A stretch of 64,000 nucleotides of DNA from Aedes albopictus (taxonomy: Eukaryota > Arthropoda > Insecta > Diptera > Culicidae): NCBI RefSeq assembly GCF_035046485.1, contig NC_085138.1, positions 276,563,694 to 276,627,693 of the forward strand, given 5' to 3'. This document shows, one piece after another, positions 20,554-33,407 of the stretch. The translations under genes were made by a program, and so were the position numbers. Within the stretch, counting starts at the first letter, position 1. Every line of letters starts with the position of its first letter. The notes beneath the pieces were generated by a model, which saw only the letters and a program-made list of their open reading frames with translations, did not search any database and was not told the DNA's origin.

Positions 20554-23286
20554 TATTCACAATGATAAACCGCGAAATTTGAGAAATATTACCGGGAATT
20601 TCCATTATCCTCCCTAATCATAACCATGCGTTTGATGGTTTGATCATTATGTCTTGTTAAATGCTTGAAATGCGATCTTTCACATATAAGTTTTGGATGA
20701 TTATTTTTGAACGACCATTGAAACTGTTGACTAACTTTAAGAAGTTCTTTTGGTAAACAAAATTTATTAAAAATGTCTAAATCTCACGTTCCTTAAAGAA
20801 TTTTGGAACGGGTCTTAATGAGATCAAAAGTTACATAGTTTTCCATCATTTTGCAACAAGTTTTTTTTTATAAATAATTAATTTTGAGATGTGTGCTACT
20901 TGCACGAATCAGAAAATTTGCAGAAGTATTGTAATAGTGGTCGTGCCGAAAAGCAGAAGGCAACATAAAGACCGGCAGACTGATGGGAATCATTCTCCAA
21001 ATTCAATGAGATTTTTGAAATATTTACTTTTAATTACAAGTTGGTAGAATCGAAAACTCAACTAAAGTATTAGAAATCCAATTATGTATCTATTTTAGAA
21101 TCCTTTCTAAACATTTCTCGAAAATCCTAAAATTCAAAAATTTGGTTCAAATAAAAATGTTTTAAAAGGATACCAGAAATTCTATAAAATATTCGATGAT
21201 TGGAAAATTTTTGGAAAAATGCCAAGAAGCAACACTTCCAAATTCCATCAAACCAAAAAAAGACGTTCCCATATTGTTATTTTTTTTTTGTTCAAAAGCC
21301 TGCGGCGCACCAGAGAAATGTTCACAGTTTGGGAAGCACTGATTTATTTGATATTGAAAATGGTTCGAATCGGTCTAGGCGTTCCGGAGCTATGACCATT
21401 TAAATTATCCGAATCAGCACCAGCGTAAGTAGCTAAAGGTAAAACAGCCCATAACCCTATCACGCGACATATCCAGTCACGCTAATTTGTGTAATCTTGC
21501 TCATGTTCGAAGTCCAAAACTGGTTACCAAAAAGTCCAAGATAGCGGTCAAAAATTCAAGACGGTGGTCGTTTTATGGAGAGGTGGCTGCAAAAAATAGA
21601 AGATATATGGTATCTTTTGTTGGAGAATTTTTTTCTGTTACTAACCCATCTTATCCCCGTTAAAATATCTTCAAGTTTCAAACTTTATCATCCAATATCA
21701 TGGCTGACTAGTGTATTCGAGAATCGTGGTGGAAAACAGAGAAATTTGATTTCTCTTAGGTTATTTACCCACCCTAGACTTATGGCACAAATTTCACAAA
21801 TGGAGGAGAACGTGCCTCTGGAGCCGACCTACTGATACCCTACACTTACCATAGATTTACAATAACTTTGCCGAAGACAGTGTTCACTTTAATAAACTGG
21901 GTGATTTCATACAGCCAAGTTTCTTTTGGGTTCATTTATAACCCCTTTGGCCCAGAGGGATGTGTCATGTTCCCGCAATTGATTTTATCGGACATCAGAT
22001 TGTAAGGCGTATACATAGGGAAGAAATTTATCATAATATGACAAATAACAAGTAAGTGAGGCATCTTGTTATTTATTCACAAATTTTACATATTAGCAGT
22101 TAAATATGATAAATTACACACAAAGTCATCATATCGCGAACAAATGACAAAGCTCAAACACCGCAATACAAAAAGGCAGTTTTTCCGATTACATTTATCC
22201 AATGAAAAATATCGCATTATTAATTCAGATTTACCCCGGACCGTCAGTGCTAAGATGGTGTACTCTGGCACCATTTATTCATCACATAACCAACGTTTTC
22301 CATTAGGCATCTGCCAGCATAACGTCAAACAATTATTCTCACAACAAATCACACTCGAACCACGTTTGCATTGGATGGCACACAGATGCACAGCACTCGC
22401 CATACCAAGCCGACTGTCTCTCGTTTGTGCTCTGTTTCTGTTAGGTATACAACTTCCGTTAACAACGGCGCCATCTATAACTTGAGCCGTCAACAGACCA
22501 CTTCTATTCTGGCCGGAGCAGCAGTGCCGTCGTACACTTATAGAGCCATCAGCGGCCACACAAGTGTAACGGAAAAGTCATGTTCGCCATAATTTCCCAA
22601 TGCATGAAACATTGAATATTAAATTATGCAAATAAATCTTATCCTTGTAGCTCGGATCACTTTGGGTGGTACACTGGCCAGAGGACTTTGTAGTATACCT
22701 ATGTGAAGTGGAGGAGAGGCATCATCATCAATGTCAGTCGGGCCGGTTCGGCATATACAAGAATGTGCACTTCTTGATTGCGCAAGAAACTCACCAGTCA
22801 TTGGATGTAGAGTGGATTGTCGATTGGTCTATACGTCGAAGCTGCCAACATCCTTGCCGCTAGCATTGGTCGGGACTGTTTCCAGGAAAAGGACCGGAGC
22901 CTTGCTTTCAAGAAACAACTAATAGCCGGCTGAATGCATGATGCATAATACCATAATACTCGCATGCTTCCTATACCTCACGAAGGCACGGTAAAGTTGC
23001 TGCAGCTTTGCCCAAACGGTGTGGTTTGGTCACATTTATGAGAAACGCAGATATGTTGCATTCATGCTAATTTGCGGTTGAATTGCTAATAAAGGAATTA
23101 AAATCACAATATTTTGCATCTGGATGCGCTATTCTTGGCACAAACTGTCAATAGAAATCAAGAGAAACTTATCGTACCTACTGTTATAGAAATTGGTTTC
23201 ATTTATTTATTGAGATCAACATATTTATCTAGATAAGACTCCTAACTACCAACACTCCCAATACTCTCTCAAATTTTATGTCACCG
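20554..23286. other. No clear gene; weak small frames
   Basis: Frames at 22066-22485 and 22275-22559 overlap antisense and look random. The frame 22731-22922 (63 codons) has four cysteines in about 25 residues (C..LLDCARN..GCRVDCR) and an AATAAA lies about 165 bp after its stop, but an in-frame stop precedes it and I recognise no family. Confidence 0.35.
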
Positions 23287-23988
23287 CCTATCACCGATTG
23301 CAAGAGAGTGGGGTAATATCAGGCTGGATTCATAGGTGAACGCACTACAACGGACCAGAAGTTCGCCATCCGCCAGGTGTTGCAGAAATGCCGCGAATAC
23401 AATGTGCCCACACATCACTTGTTCATCGATTTCAAATCGGCGTATGATACAATCGATCGAGACCAGCTATGGCAGATTAGATTAGGCACGAGTACGGATT
23501 CCCGGATAAACTGATAAGATTGATCATGGCGACGATGGATCGAGTGATGTGCGTAGTTCGAGTATCAAGGGCACTCTCGAGTTCCTACGAATCTCACAGA
23601 GGGTTACGGCAAGGTGATGGTCTTTCTTTCAACATTGCTTTAGAGGGTGTAATAAGGAGAGCAAGGATAAACACGAGTGGAACGATTTTCACGAAGTCGA
23701 TTCAGCTGCTTGGTTTCGCTGATGATATTGATATTATAGCTCGTAAATTTGAGACGATGGCGGAAACGTACATCCGACTAAAAAGTGAAGCCAGGCGAAT
23801 CGGATTAGTCATTATTGTGTCGAGGACTAAGTACATGATGGCAGAGGGCTCCAGGGAAGAATCGCCACGCCCGCCACTCCGGATTTTTATCGATGGTGAT
23901 GAAATCAAGTCGGTTGAAGAATTCGTATTACTTGGGCTCACTGGTGACCGCGGACAACGACACCAGCAGAGAAATTCAGAGACGCATT
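23287..23988 (+). pseudogene. RTE-like reverse transcriptase, 5' segment
   Basis: Reading across small frameshifts: QAGF, ERTTTDQKFAIRQVLQKC, HHLFIDFKSAYDTIDRDQLW, then in the 23520-23999 frame RQGDGLSFNIALEGVIRRA, LLGFADDIDIIA (the FADD active site) and EEFVLLGL. These are the ordered motifs of an RTE/R4-type reverse transcriptase; the precise clade is uncertain. The endonuclease and the first part of the RT are missing. It stops abruptly at the duplication GACGCATT (23981-23988), where a large DNA element is inserted, and resumes at 28458. Confidence 0.82.
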
Positions 23989-24169
23989 CAAGGGCGTAGC
24001 CAGCTTTTACGCCACGGAGGGGGGGGGGGGCGAGCACCCTTACACTGAAAACCACTCTGCAGTAACAAGGAGATCAAATACTTCATCATTCAAAAAAAAA
24101 AAAAAAATAATAAAAGTGAAGTATGAAATATGGGTGATTAACAGGAATGGTTCAATGGAGGAATCATAT

Positions 24170-24910
24170 ATGATTATAATCCTGAGGAATTCCTCAACAT
24201 ATTGCTTCAGGAATTTCTTAACAAATGCCATCATGAATTTGAATTTATCCTGCAGTTTCTCCAGAAATTTCTTTTATATTTTTCCAGGTTATTTTAATGT
24301 AGATATTCCAGCAAAAAATTAACTTCGGAAAACTTGCAGTAATTCCGTTGGGAATTCCTTCAGAAATTTCTTCAATAACTCCTCCAGAAGTTTTATTACG
24401 AATTTCACCATGCATTCTTTTGAGAATTTCCTCAGTAATTCTTCACAAATATCATTCTTAATTCCACCAGAAATCCGTTTGAGAAGCTCCAGCAAATACT
24501 TAAAGAATTTTTCCGGGAATGCTTTCAAAAATCCCAATTAAACTAAGATTCCTTTCCTTGAGGAATACCCTAAGAATTAAAAATCCTTTAATGAATTCCG
24601 TCGGAATTACCGGAAATATTTTCTAAATGAATTCCTTCGGAAATTCCTGGAGGAAAATCTTTGGAAGTTAGTAGAGGTATGCATTCGGAAATTTTTAAAG
24701 GAATCAATTAAAAAATAATTTCAGGAATTTATTTCGAAAATCATTGAGGAATTCCACCAGAAATTCCTTGACAAATTCTTCAGAAATTTCTTGAGGAATT
24801 CCTTCATTTCTAGAGCTCCTTGAGAAATTCCATAAGACATTTCTTCGAGAGTTCTTCTACGATTTCCTTTAGAAGATTCTTCGGGAATTCCTTGAGGAAT
24901 TTCTTTGAAA
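24170..24910. repeat. 24-bp GGAATTCC array, left arm (outer part)
   Basis: Degenerate units such as GAATTCCTTCAGAAATTTCTTGAG in the orientation opposite to the right arm. The array gives open frames on both strands because the period is divisible by three. Confidence 0.8.
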
Positions 24911-24912
24911 TA

Positions 24913-25834
24913 CAGGGGATACTCAAAATAACTGGGACAGGTAAAATTTTCACTTTTCAAAAAATGTTCAATTCGCTGTAACTTTTTTAAAAGGGCATCA
25001 ATTATTCTTAAAATTTTACTGTAAGTTCATCGACTGGTTGTGTATCAGTGGTCAAAATTTGGAAAAGATCGAGCTATATTACACGAAGTTATAAAGATTC
25101 TAGAAAAATGTATAATTATTCGATAGCCAACTTTGAGCTGTTATATCTCCGGATTCATTGAACCGAATGCAATGAAATTTTGATCATTTATGACTCATAT
25201 AATGAACTTAGAAAAACAGTTGACTTAATTTGAAATTATTAATAAGAAAAAAAAGTTATGGCAATTTCATTTATTCCATGTTTTTTCAGTAAATTTATCT
25301 ATTTTTCATATGCACCCCATTACTTTTTCAATTTAATGCCGGCTATTTGGTTGCTTTCCTTTGAAACATAAATATATTAAATTCATTTAGAGGGAATTTC
25401 AATGAACTATAATAACTGTCTCGAATTTTGAAACGATGATGAAGTTTTGGATAAATTGGTGTTATATTAGAAAAATAATCTAATCATAATAACTTTCTTT
25501 CGTGTGCAGAATTTTAAGTTCAGTCAAAAGTTTTTAATAGCTAACTATGTAAGTCATAAATGATCAAAATTTTATTGCATTCGGTTAATTGAATCCGGAG
25601 ATATAACAGCTCAAAGTTGGCTATCGGATAATTATACATTTTTCTAGAACCTTTATAACTTTGTGTAGAATGGCCTGATATTTTCCAAATTTTGACCACT
25701 GATACACAACTAGTGGATGAACTTACAGTAAAAATTTGAGAATATTTGATGCACTTTTCGAAAAGTTACAGAGAGTTGAACATTTTTTGAAAAGTGAAAA
25801 TTTTACCTGTCCCAGTTATTTTGAGTATCCCCTG
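24913..25834. mobile_element. TA inverted-repeat element, 922 bp
   Basis: Long arms start CAGGGGATACTCAAAATAAC and mirror at the right end; the whole element is nearly palindromic, e.g. AACTTTGAGCTGTTATATCT occurs at 25130 and inverted near 25600. TA on both sides (24911-24912 and 25835-25836). The ends resemble those of the 36820-44750 element (CAGGGGGTGGCCAAAATG), and both contain a sentence-like string on tolerance of GAGCTGTTATATCTC. No coding capacity. Confidence 0.85.
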
Positions 25835-25836
25835 TA

Positions 25837-28320
25837 GATTTAGAATATTCCTTGAGGAACTCCTTTGGAGTTTTCGTGAGGGATTCTTCCTAAAATTCCT
25901 TGAGGAATACCTTCAAAAATTCTTGGAGGAATTCATCCGGAAATTTCTGTGAAAATTCCATCCCTTATTCCTGAAGCAATTCTTTCGAAAATATTAAAAA
26001 AAAATCCACTAAAAGTCTCATGAGATATCCCTTCTAAAATTCCATAAGGAATTTCTTTAAAAATCTTTCAAAACTTCCTTGACAAAATATTTCGGAAATT
26101 CCTGAAGAAATGCTTTTTGTGATTTTTCATTTCCTAGAGGAACTCATTCGGAAATTCTTTGAAGAATTCCTTTAAAAATGCCTTGATAAGGAAAATTCGG
26201 AAATTGTTAAAGGAGTTTTGAGGATTTTTTTTCGTTTTTTTATAAATCTTTACGAAATCCCTCAAGGAATTCCAGCGAAAGATTCTTGAGAAGTTTCTTC
26301 GGAAATTCCTCAAGAAATTCCTTCAAAAATGTATTGCGGAACTCCTACGAAAACTTGAGAAACTTCTTCGAACATTCCTTCAGAAACACGTTTGGGGATC
26401 CTGAGGAAATTTTTTGAGGACAACCGTCAAAAATTTTTGGAGGAATTCATTCGGAAATTTGGAGGTATTTCATGGCAAATCCATAAGAAATTTCTTTGGA
26501 AATTCCGGGAGGGATTTCTTTGGAAATTCGTAGAGGAATTCCTTCGGGAATTCTAGGAGGAAATCCTTTGAAAATTCCAAGAGGAATTTCCTTGAGGAAA
26601 TTCCTGGAGGAATTCCTCCGGAAATTCGTAGAGTAATTCCTCCAGAAATTCGTGGAGGAATTTTTCCGAAATTTCCTGGAGGAATTTCTCCGGAAGTTCC
26701 TGGAGGGTTACCCTCGGAAATTCCTGGAGGAATTGCCACGGAAATTCCTGGAGGAATTCTCTCAGAAATACATGGAGGAATTCATCGGAAAATCCTGAAG
26801 GAATTCCTTCTCAAAAATCCTGGAGAAATTACATCGGAAATTCATGGAGAAATTCCTTTGGAAATTTCCAAAGGAATTTCTCCAGGAATTTTCGACAGAA
26901 TTTCTCCTGGAATTTCTGAAGGAATTCTTCCTGGAATTTCAAAAAAAAACCTTCAGGAATTTCCAATAGAGCTTCTTCAGGAATTTCCAAAATAATTCCT
27001 CCACGATTTTCAGAAGGAATGCATCCAAGAGATTCCGGAGAGATTTCTCCAGGAATTTCCGAAAAAATTCCCCTAAGAATTTCCGAAAGAATTCCTGCAC
27101 GCATTTCCAAAGGAATTCCTCCATGAATTTTCAAACAAATTCGTTCAGCAATTTCCGAAGGAATTCCTAACGGAATTTGTAAAGGAATTCCTCCATGAAT
27201 TTTCGAGGGAATTCTTCTTGGAATTTCCAAAAATAAAATCCAAAAAGACTTTCCGAAACTTCAGGAATTTCCGAAGGAATACCTCCAGGAATTTCTGAAG
27301 AAATTCCTCCAGGAATTTCCGAAAGAATACCTCCAGGAATTTCCGAAGGAATTCGTCCAGCAACTTCCGAAGGAATTCCTCCCGGAATTTCTGAAAGAAT
27401 TCCTCCAGAAATTTCCGAAAGTATTCATCCACGATTTTTCGAAGGACCTCGCCAAGGAATTTTCGATGGAATTCCTCCAGTAATTTCCGAACGAAGTCCT
27501 TCAGGAATTTTCGATGGAATTTCTCCAACAATTTCCGATGGAATTCCTTCAGGAATTTCTGAAAGAATTCCTCCAGGAATTTCTCCTGGAATTTCCGAAT
27601 GAATTCCTCCGGGAATCTCCAAAGGAATTCGTGCAGCAATTTCCGAAGGAATTCCTCCCGGAATTTCCGAAAGAATTCCTTCAGGATTTTCCGAAGGAAT
27701 TCTGCTAGGAATTTCCGGCGGTATTCCTCCAGGAATTTCAAAATAAAAATCTTAAAAGAATTTCCGAAAAAACTCCTCCAGGAATTTCTGAAGGAATTCC
27801 TCCAATAATTGCCGAAGAAATTATTGCAGGAATTTCCGAAGAAATTCCTCCAGGAATTTCCAAAAGCATTCCTCCAGGAAGTTTGGAATTATTTTGTCCA
27901 GGAATTTCGTAAGGAATTCACCTAAGGATTTCCTCACGAATTTCTCTATGGATTTCTGAAAGAATTAATCCAGGAATCTCCGAAGGTATTCATCCAAGAT
28001 TTTCCCAAGGAACTGCCCAAGGAATTTCCGAAGGAATTCCTCCAGGAATTTCCGAAGGAATTGCTCCAGGAATTTCCGAAGGAATCCTTCAGGAATTGCC
28101 GAAAATGCCGGATCAGGAATTTCCGAAGGAATTCCTTCAGGAATTTCCGATAGAATTCTTTCAGAAATATGCGAAGGGATTCCTCCAGGAATTTTGGATG
28201 GAGTTCCTTCAGGAATTTCCAAAGGAATTCCTCCAGGAATTTCCAAAGGAATACCCTCAGGAATTTTCGAAGATATTCCTCCAAGAATTTCCGAAGGAAT
28301 TCCTGCATACATTAAAAAAA
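25837..28320. repeat. 24-bp GGAATTCC array, remainder and right arm
   Basis: Units are in one orientation to about 26855 (GGAGGAATTCCTCCGGAAATTC) and reversed afterwards (GGAATTTCCGAAGGAATTCC). Frames of up to 198 codons on either strand translate into KFLEEFLRKF-, GIPSEIPG- or RNSFGNSW-type repeats; these are three readings of the same 24-bp unit and not proteins. Confidence 0.88.
26845..26884. repeat. Perfect 40-bp palindrome at array turning point
   Basis: Symmetric about 26864/26865, with core TTTGGAAATTTCCAAA. It coincides with the point where unit orientation reverses, marking the centre of the foldback. Confidence 0.85.
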
Positions 28321-28457
28321 ATACGAGGATGCAGGAGAATGTTATTTTTACTTGTCAAAAACAGCTCTGATCATCTAAGTTTTTCGGTTAAGTTAGAATA
28401 TAGTTGTTCGGTCAGGGGGGGCCACGGCACCCCCCTGCCCCCCTGGCTACGCCCTTG

Positions 28458-28920
28458 GACGCATTGTAGCAGGCAAAAGAGCTTACTTTGGACTCCGCCC
28501 GCAGAACTCTACGATCGAATAAAGTTCACCGTCACACGAAGTTAACTATCTACAAAACGCTGATTAGACCGGTAGTCCTCTATGGGCACGAAGCATGAAC
28601 TCTGCGTGCAGAGGACCAACGCAACGCGCCCTTGGAGTTTTAGAACGGAAGGTGCTACGAACCGTCTACGGCGGAGTGCAGATGGGAGACGGGACTTGGA
28701 GAAGGCGAATGAACCACGATCTGCATCAGCTGTTGAGAGAACCAACCATCGTCCATACTGCGAAAATCGTGAGGCTACCTACGGTGGACGGGTCACCCCA
28801 TCAGGATGTCGGATAGCAACCCGACTAAAATGGATCTTGAGAGTCATCCGACCAGTACAAGAAGACGTGGTGCGCAGCGAGCTAGGTGGGTCTACCAAGT
28901 GGAGGACGATGTGCGAATAA
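28458..28920 (+). pseudogene. RTE-like reverse transcriptase, 3' segment
   Basis: After the second GACGCATT the retrotransposon continues: AGKRAYFGL, then in shifted frames LGVLERKVLRTVYGGVQ and RRRMNHDLHQL, the C-terminal region of the same family (usual form GVFERK.LR.I.GG, RMNHEL). Several frameshifts and stops. Removing the 23989-28457 element and one duplication rejoins it to 23988. The T-rich GACCTTTCGACC repeats after 29030 may be its 3' tail region. Confidence 0.8.
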
Positions 28921-28929
28921 ATTTGAAAT

Positions 28930-29200
28930 CTGCTTCTCGCAAATGAAGAAGTCTGGTTCTTTCAGCTGTATTACTAACTAGAGCCTTTCAACCTTCTTCT
29001 TTTAAATATTTTGTCCTAGACATTTTTTTTATTTAGACCTTTCGACCACCACTTGTACTTTCAACCTTTTGTCTAAGTTATTTTTGACTCTAGTTATTTT
29101 TTTTATTTCGACCTTTCGACCTTTTGACCTTTCGAACTTTTGTCCTTTCGACCTTTTTGACCGTCGACCTTATGACCTTCAACCTTTTGTCATAGAACCG
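28930..29200. repeat. TTCGACCTTTTGACC simple repeats
   Basis: Irregular copies of CGACCTTT and TGACCTTT, densest at 29105-29190. Short tandem repeats at the 3' end are known for RTE elements, but the link is inference. Confidence 0.6.
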
Positions 29201-29404
29201 GTCAAGCATCGGTCCCTGGAGGCATTCACCTGTTTATGAATGGTTTTAATTTAAATGCTTCAAAACAAATGTTGTTTGCCACAATATTTAATTCATGGCA
29301 AATGATAGCACGGGAGAACAAAGGTAAATTGATTGCCACTTTGAGGCAGTGCATAGTTTGTCGGTGATAGGCAGGTAGATGTGTTAGAAAGTAGCCGGTT
29401 TAAA

Positions 29405-29715
29405 TTTATGTAAAACTAGCTGTCCCGGCAAACTTTGTCTTGCCCACTTTTGATGGTTTGACAACTGTTAAGGTCATTGCAGCACCGCCCTCTAGATTGG
29501 TTTCACTTCGATCGTGTTGATTTCCTTCCCAGCTCATGAAAAATCAGCAGCACTTTATCAATTTTCTTACTTTTCTAGTTGATTTTCGTAACTTTTTGTA
29601 CAAATAAACACAGCCACCACGAATACGAATCGAACCATGCAAGAGTCATGCTGATCGGTTCATCCGTTCTTGAGTTTTGTTGCCTCAAAGGAACTTCAAA
29701 CTCATTTTTATATAT

Positions 29716-29771
<56 letters not shown>

Positions 29772-29780
29772 GATAAGATG
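29405..29780 (+). repeat. Interspersed repeat ending in (GATA)n
   Basis: Begins ACTAGCTGTCCCGGCAAAC and ends ATATATATAGATAGATAGAT with about 17 GATA copies (29712-29778). I recall this start and GATA end from dispersed repeats in several arthropods, but cannot name the family. The GATA tract is probably the 3' tail. Confidence 0.6.
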
Positions 29781-31054
29781 TATCAGTATTGGTAACAAAA
29801 TCCTTCAGTACCACCACATCTCTTAATAACATTCAAAACTACTTGAATTGTTGCAAATGCGTATGAAAGGTTACTAACAACAACTGAAAATAGTAGAATT
29901 CAGTTAGAGCGGGTATAGAAAATGGTTGCTCGCGGATTCAACAAATTGCATAGTTGCGCTGTGATATTCCAGTGACAGCGAAAGAAATTTATTTTGGACA
30001 GTGCTTGAAGCCATGAAATATGTCACCGGCACAGTTATTTGGCGAGCAACTTTTTTGTAGCCACAACAACTAAAAACGATGCCATTCGAATGTTCCTGCG
30101 ACGAGGACGAGTGGGAAGATTTTTTCATACTGTCTTCAATATTCCATTTTAAATATGTCCCGTTCAGCTACATATTTGTTTCGTGCATACCCTGTGGTGA
30201 GCTGAAGTGGCGAAACAGTTTTGTTTGAAGTGCACGAAAAAATGGCGACCGAACCGGAAACAAGTGTGGAATGCTGTTGCTTATTGAGCGAAACACTTTC
30301 GGCAACCAGCATGCATTCTTGATCTGCATGTGATATGTTTGTTGAGGTTTTGAGGGCATGAGCAGAATTAGGGGAAATATTATTTTGTTTGCGTGAATTT
30401 CAGCCGGCATGATATATACCTATATAACACAAAATAGATCCCTACAGTTACGCCAGTGCGAGATATTTATTCGTTTGTGCAATTGTGATACTCCTACCGT
30501 CATTCAGTTTATTTTAACTTCAAGTCTCAACCGACGACGAGTGACTTTAACAAAGTAAGGATTATCGAAATTGTTTTGTACAGGCTTTTCCCTGAATACG
30601 AGAGGAAAGTACTCACCAGAGGGAAAATCTATACTTAAACGAAGGCTCGACGGTCAACGTGATGTGCGTTCCACCAGAACACCCAAAAAGATAAAGCTTG
30701 TTCCTGTTATCCTATGCATGTGTACAATAAAGGCAATCGAATGTAAAATATCTCCTTTGAAATCTGAGCCATCCGAAACGTATCGGGGATTGGATTTAGA
30801 CTAGTGGGCACAGATTTTGATACTGCTTTGCGGTTGACTGGGGATGGTCATGGTAGATTGAATCGACTAGATTTTCCTTCCTTCCCTAAAACTAAAAAGC
30901 AACATGTCAAAAGTTTCACGTAGCTCATGGAGGATCAAGAGCTCGTAATGTTTTATTTAAAATTTATCGTTTCAGAATATTGATTTTTTTTCTCAGGTTT
31001 ATTACTGACGATCAATCCCTCCATAAAATATTCACACCTGTACTTACTTTTAGT
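29781..31054. other. No clear gene
   Basis: The frame 30571-30804 (77 codons) contains YSPEGKSILKRRLDGQRD and TRTPKKIKL, a basic stretch resembling a nuclear-protein tail, but I cannot place it in a family or find supporting exons. The remainder is unremarkable. Confidence 0.35.
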
Positions 31055-32182
31055 CCTGCCAGAGCACCCATGGTGGTGCAGAGAGCGGAATTGAAAGATC
31101 AATATCCTGGGTGATTGCCAGCCAACACGCCTTGACCTTTATTTCGTCTGTTGCGATGTCCTGATGTGCTCTAATCTAACGCTTGATTGAATATTACGTT
31201 TTTGCTCCTGCATAGAGTGTGGTCGACCCGCCTTCACTCCCGAATATCTGTCGATATAGGCTTTTGATGACATCGACGATGAAGCTCCACGTTGAAGATC
31301 CAATTGTGAGGTCACCTTGCAAGAATTACATACTGTAGGCATCTGCAGCGGTTGAGTGTTCTCCACTGACACACATCAAGTTTCACTGGTATATAGCAGC
31401 ACAGATTTCACGTATGAGTTGAAAATTTAGATTTTTGTGCGCCAACTTATCTGGTTGTTTTTCCATACATTTCTTGAACTCACAAAAGCAGCCCTCGCCT
31501 TCTTAATCCACGCAGCTATGTCGATCTTAGAACCGCCATCGGCCGCCATTTGGCTACCAAGATATTGGAAACTTTCACCATTCTCCACTGCTTGCCCAGC
31601 TACCGTAAAGCTGGAAGGATTGACCGTGCTTACATCTAAAGATCTGGTCTTGTTGATGGTAAGACCTGCCATCGAGAAGCGATTGGTAAGTTCATCGAGC
31701 TTGCTCTGCATATCAGAGCGCCGTTGAGCTAGGAAAGCAACGGCATTAGCGAATGGATCACTAAAATAATCAGGCGGTTGTCACCTACTGTATCCTGTTA
31801 AGGATCACTTTGCAGAGGACGTTGATACCCCGCCAATTATGGAATGCAGTCAGGTCGCCCTTTTTGAGTACCTTTACTAAGACAAGACGCCTTGCATCCA
31901 GTCGGTCGAAAATGTCGCGCTTTCTCATATGCTGCAGAATAATTGATGTAGCAGTTGTGTAGATACTATGGGGTCAACATCTTAGCTGATATGCGATCGA
32001 TCCCCGGAGGTTTGTTCGATTTCATGCTACGGATGGCTGTTTCTATCACCTGCACTGATGGTGATGACTATAATTGTCCAGACGTGTCTTTCTCGGGCTT
32101 CGTAGCATTCGTCTTAGTCCTACAAAGGTGATGTGAAACATTGTAGAGGAGACGCCTTCGACGACTAGGGAGTCCGCCCACC
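31055..32182 (-). pseudogene. Second RTE-like element, 3' part
   Basis: Read on the minus strand from 32182: WADSLVVEG, KDTSGQL, IRSMKSNKPPGIDRI, KKGDLTAFHNWRGI, then after a deletion the 31711-31427 frame with KLDELTNRFSMAGLTINKT, NPSSFTVAGQAVENGESFQYLGSQ and ADGGSKIDIAAWIKKARAAF. This is the thumb/connection region of the reverse transcriptase. The YADD segment is missing. The end near 31055 reads IKVKACWLAI. Confidence 0.8.
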
Positions 32183-33407
32183 CCAGCCAACCACATATCG
32201 TAAAACATTGTGTGGAAAAAATCGTATATTTTCATATATTGAATCAGAATTGTATAATAATATGTATATTTGTTGACAATGATTGCGTAAAATCGCATTT
32301 CATGCCAAATTAAATTTCAATTGCGATTTTGTTTCATAGTCGTCTCCGATCATAAAAGGTGCGAGATACTATCGGTAGGATCGCACAGAACCGCATAGAA
32401 TCGTGAAAAAAAAACATACATTATTAGTGTCAAGCTGCAAGTTCGCTAGCAACGTATATATGATTTCTTTGAATCGTGGGAATCGTCGCTTCACATCGTA
32501 TATGCATCTGCTAAATCGAGCTTGCTATCCAAAGATATGATGATAATCGGTGAAATCGTATACAACTATAACAATGTTGTATATTGATCGTTTGCGTCAC
32601 ACTTGCACGACGCATACGAAGTGAATGAAATCTTAGAAATCGTATATTCATTTTTACAGTCGCATATGATTGTTACTGCACTTTTAATAGTCGAATCTTA
32701 ATCTCGGAAATCGTAAATGGTTTTGTTTACATAATTGTATGATGGAGAAAAAGAAAAAAAAATGGTATTCACCACAAATTTGTATTTTTTTTTGTTGTTG
32801 ACACATTCCAACCATGGTAGCAATAATTTCAACCAAATACATATATAGGTTTTCATACTAGCAGATGTCTTACAATAAATGAAGTATAGATTCCAACAAC
32901 GATGTGAATTCCGGGTCTCTTGCACGGCACCACTTTTGATGCCACTCAATGCACATCAACAACGCTCCCACCACAAGTCTCGCACCGTATCATGCTAATT
33001 TTTATTCGTTTCAAGCCATTCACTTTGAACTCTCTATTTTCAACTTGGCAATATAACCAATAGAGATAACGCGCAGTTCTCAATCAAAGGACCTAAGTTC
33101 GATTCCCACTGAACACCAATTGTTTTTTTATTAGAAAATGTTGAGTCGTATATTGGTACTCTCAATCGTAATAAGATCATGCATAATCATATATTTGGAC
33201 GGATAAAATCGGCGAAATCGTAGATATTTTTCGAGAAATCGTAAATTATGTTGGATGAAATCGCAGTAATCGTATATATGTTTTGATATGGCCTCCACTT
33301 TAGTATGTATATGCCTGTTTCGTGCATTGAATACGATTTCTTTGGTGCTATATTTGTGTGACTATTTCAGTTGCAATTTCGATATAGCAACCAAATTGTT
33401 GGCTGGG
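32183..33407. mobile_element. 1.2-kb inverted-repeat element of unknown family
   Basis: Ends CCCAGCCAAC and the mirror GTTGGCTGGG. It splits the retrotransposon exactly between RRDKRV and WADSL; removing it with a 2-bp AC/GT duplication (32181-32182 and 33408-33409) restores the reading frame. The body is rich in GAAATCGTATAT-type motifs in both orientations (e.g. 32213, 32639, 33236) and carries a tRNA-like segment at 33046-33111. No transposase. The 2-bp non-TA duplication does not fit a family I can name. Confidence 0.75.
33046..33111 (+). other. tRNA-like segment with B box
   Basis: AAGTTCGATTCCCAC is a near-perfect B box, preceded at tRNA-like distance by ACCAATAGAGATAACGCG in the A-box position, and a T run (33121-33129) lies about 17 nt downstream as a polymerase III stop. 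It does not fold into a full cloverleaf by eye, so it is SINE-like and not a tRNA gene. Confidence 0.45.

Larger units (their letters stand above)
23989..28457. mobile_element. 4.5-kb hAT-like giant foldback element
   Basis: Begins CAAGGGCGTAGCCAG and ends with the mirror CTGGCTACGCCCTTG. Exact 8-bp duplications GACGCATT flank it (23981-23988 and 28458-28465), and they split one retrotransposon frame. Sub-terminal poly-G/poly-C tracts match the small relative at 20301. The body is a degenerate 24-bp array (GGAATTTCCGAA plus GGAATTCCTCCA) that changes orientation at a perfect 40-bp palindrome (26845-26884), so the two halves form inverted arms of about 1.9 and 1.6 kb. A TA element lies in the left arm. 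No transposase is present; mobilisation would need a hAT enzyme in trans. Confidence 0.85.

Noticed and set aside
22731..22922. Small cysteine-containing secreted peptide gene
   Set aside because: No signal peptide in frame, an upstream in-frame stop and no recognisable cysteine pattern; an AATAAA downstream is weak support in AT-rich DNA.
24319..28308. Many frames encoding KFLEEFLRKF, GIPSEIPG or RNSFGNSW repeats
   Set aside because: All derive from a 24-bp DNA repeat read in different frames and strands; there is no shared frame preference.
30571..30804. Small basic nuclear protein gene
   Set aside because: A basic stretch is present but the apparent upstream intron would be about 29 bp, too short, and no homology is recognised.
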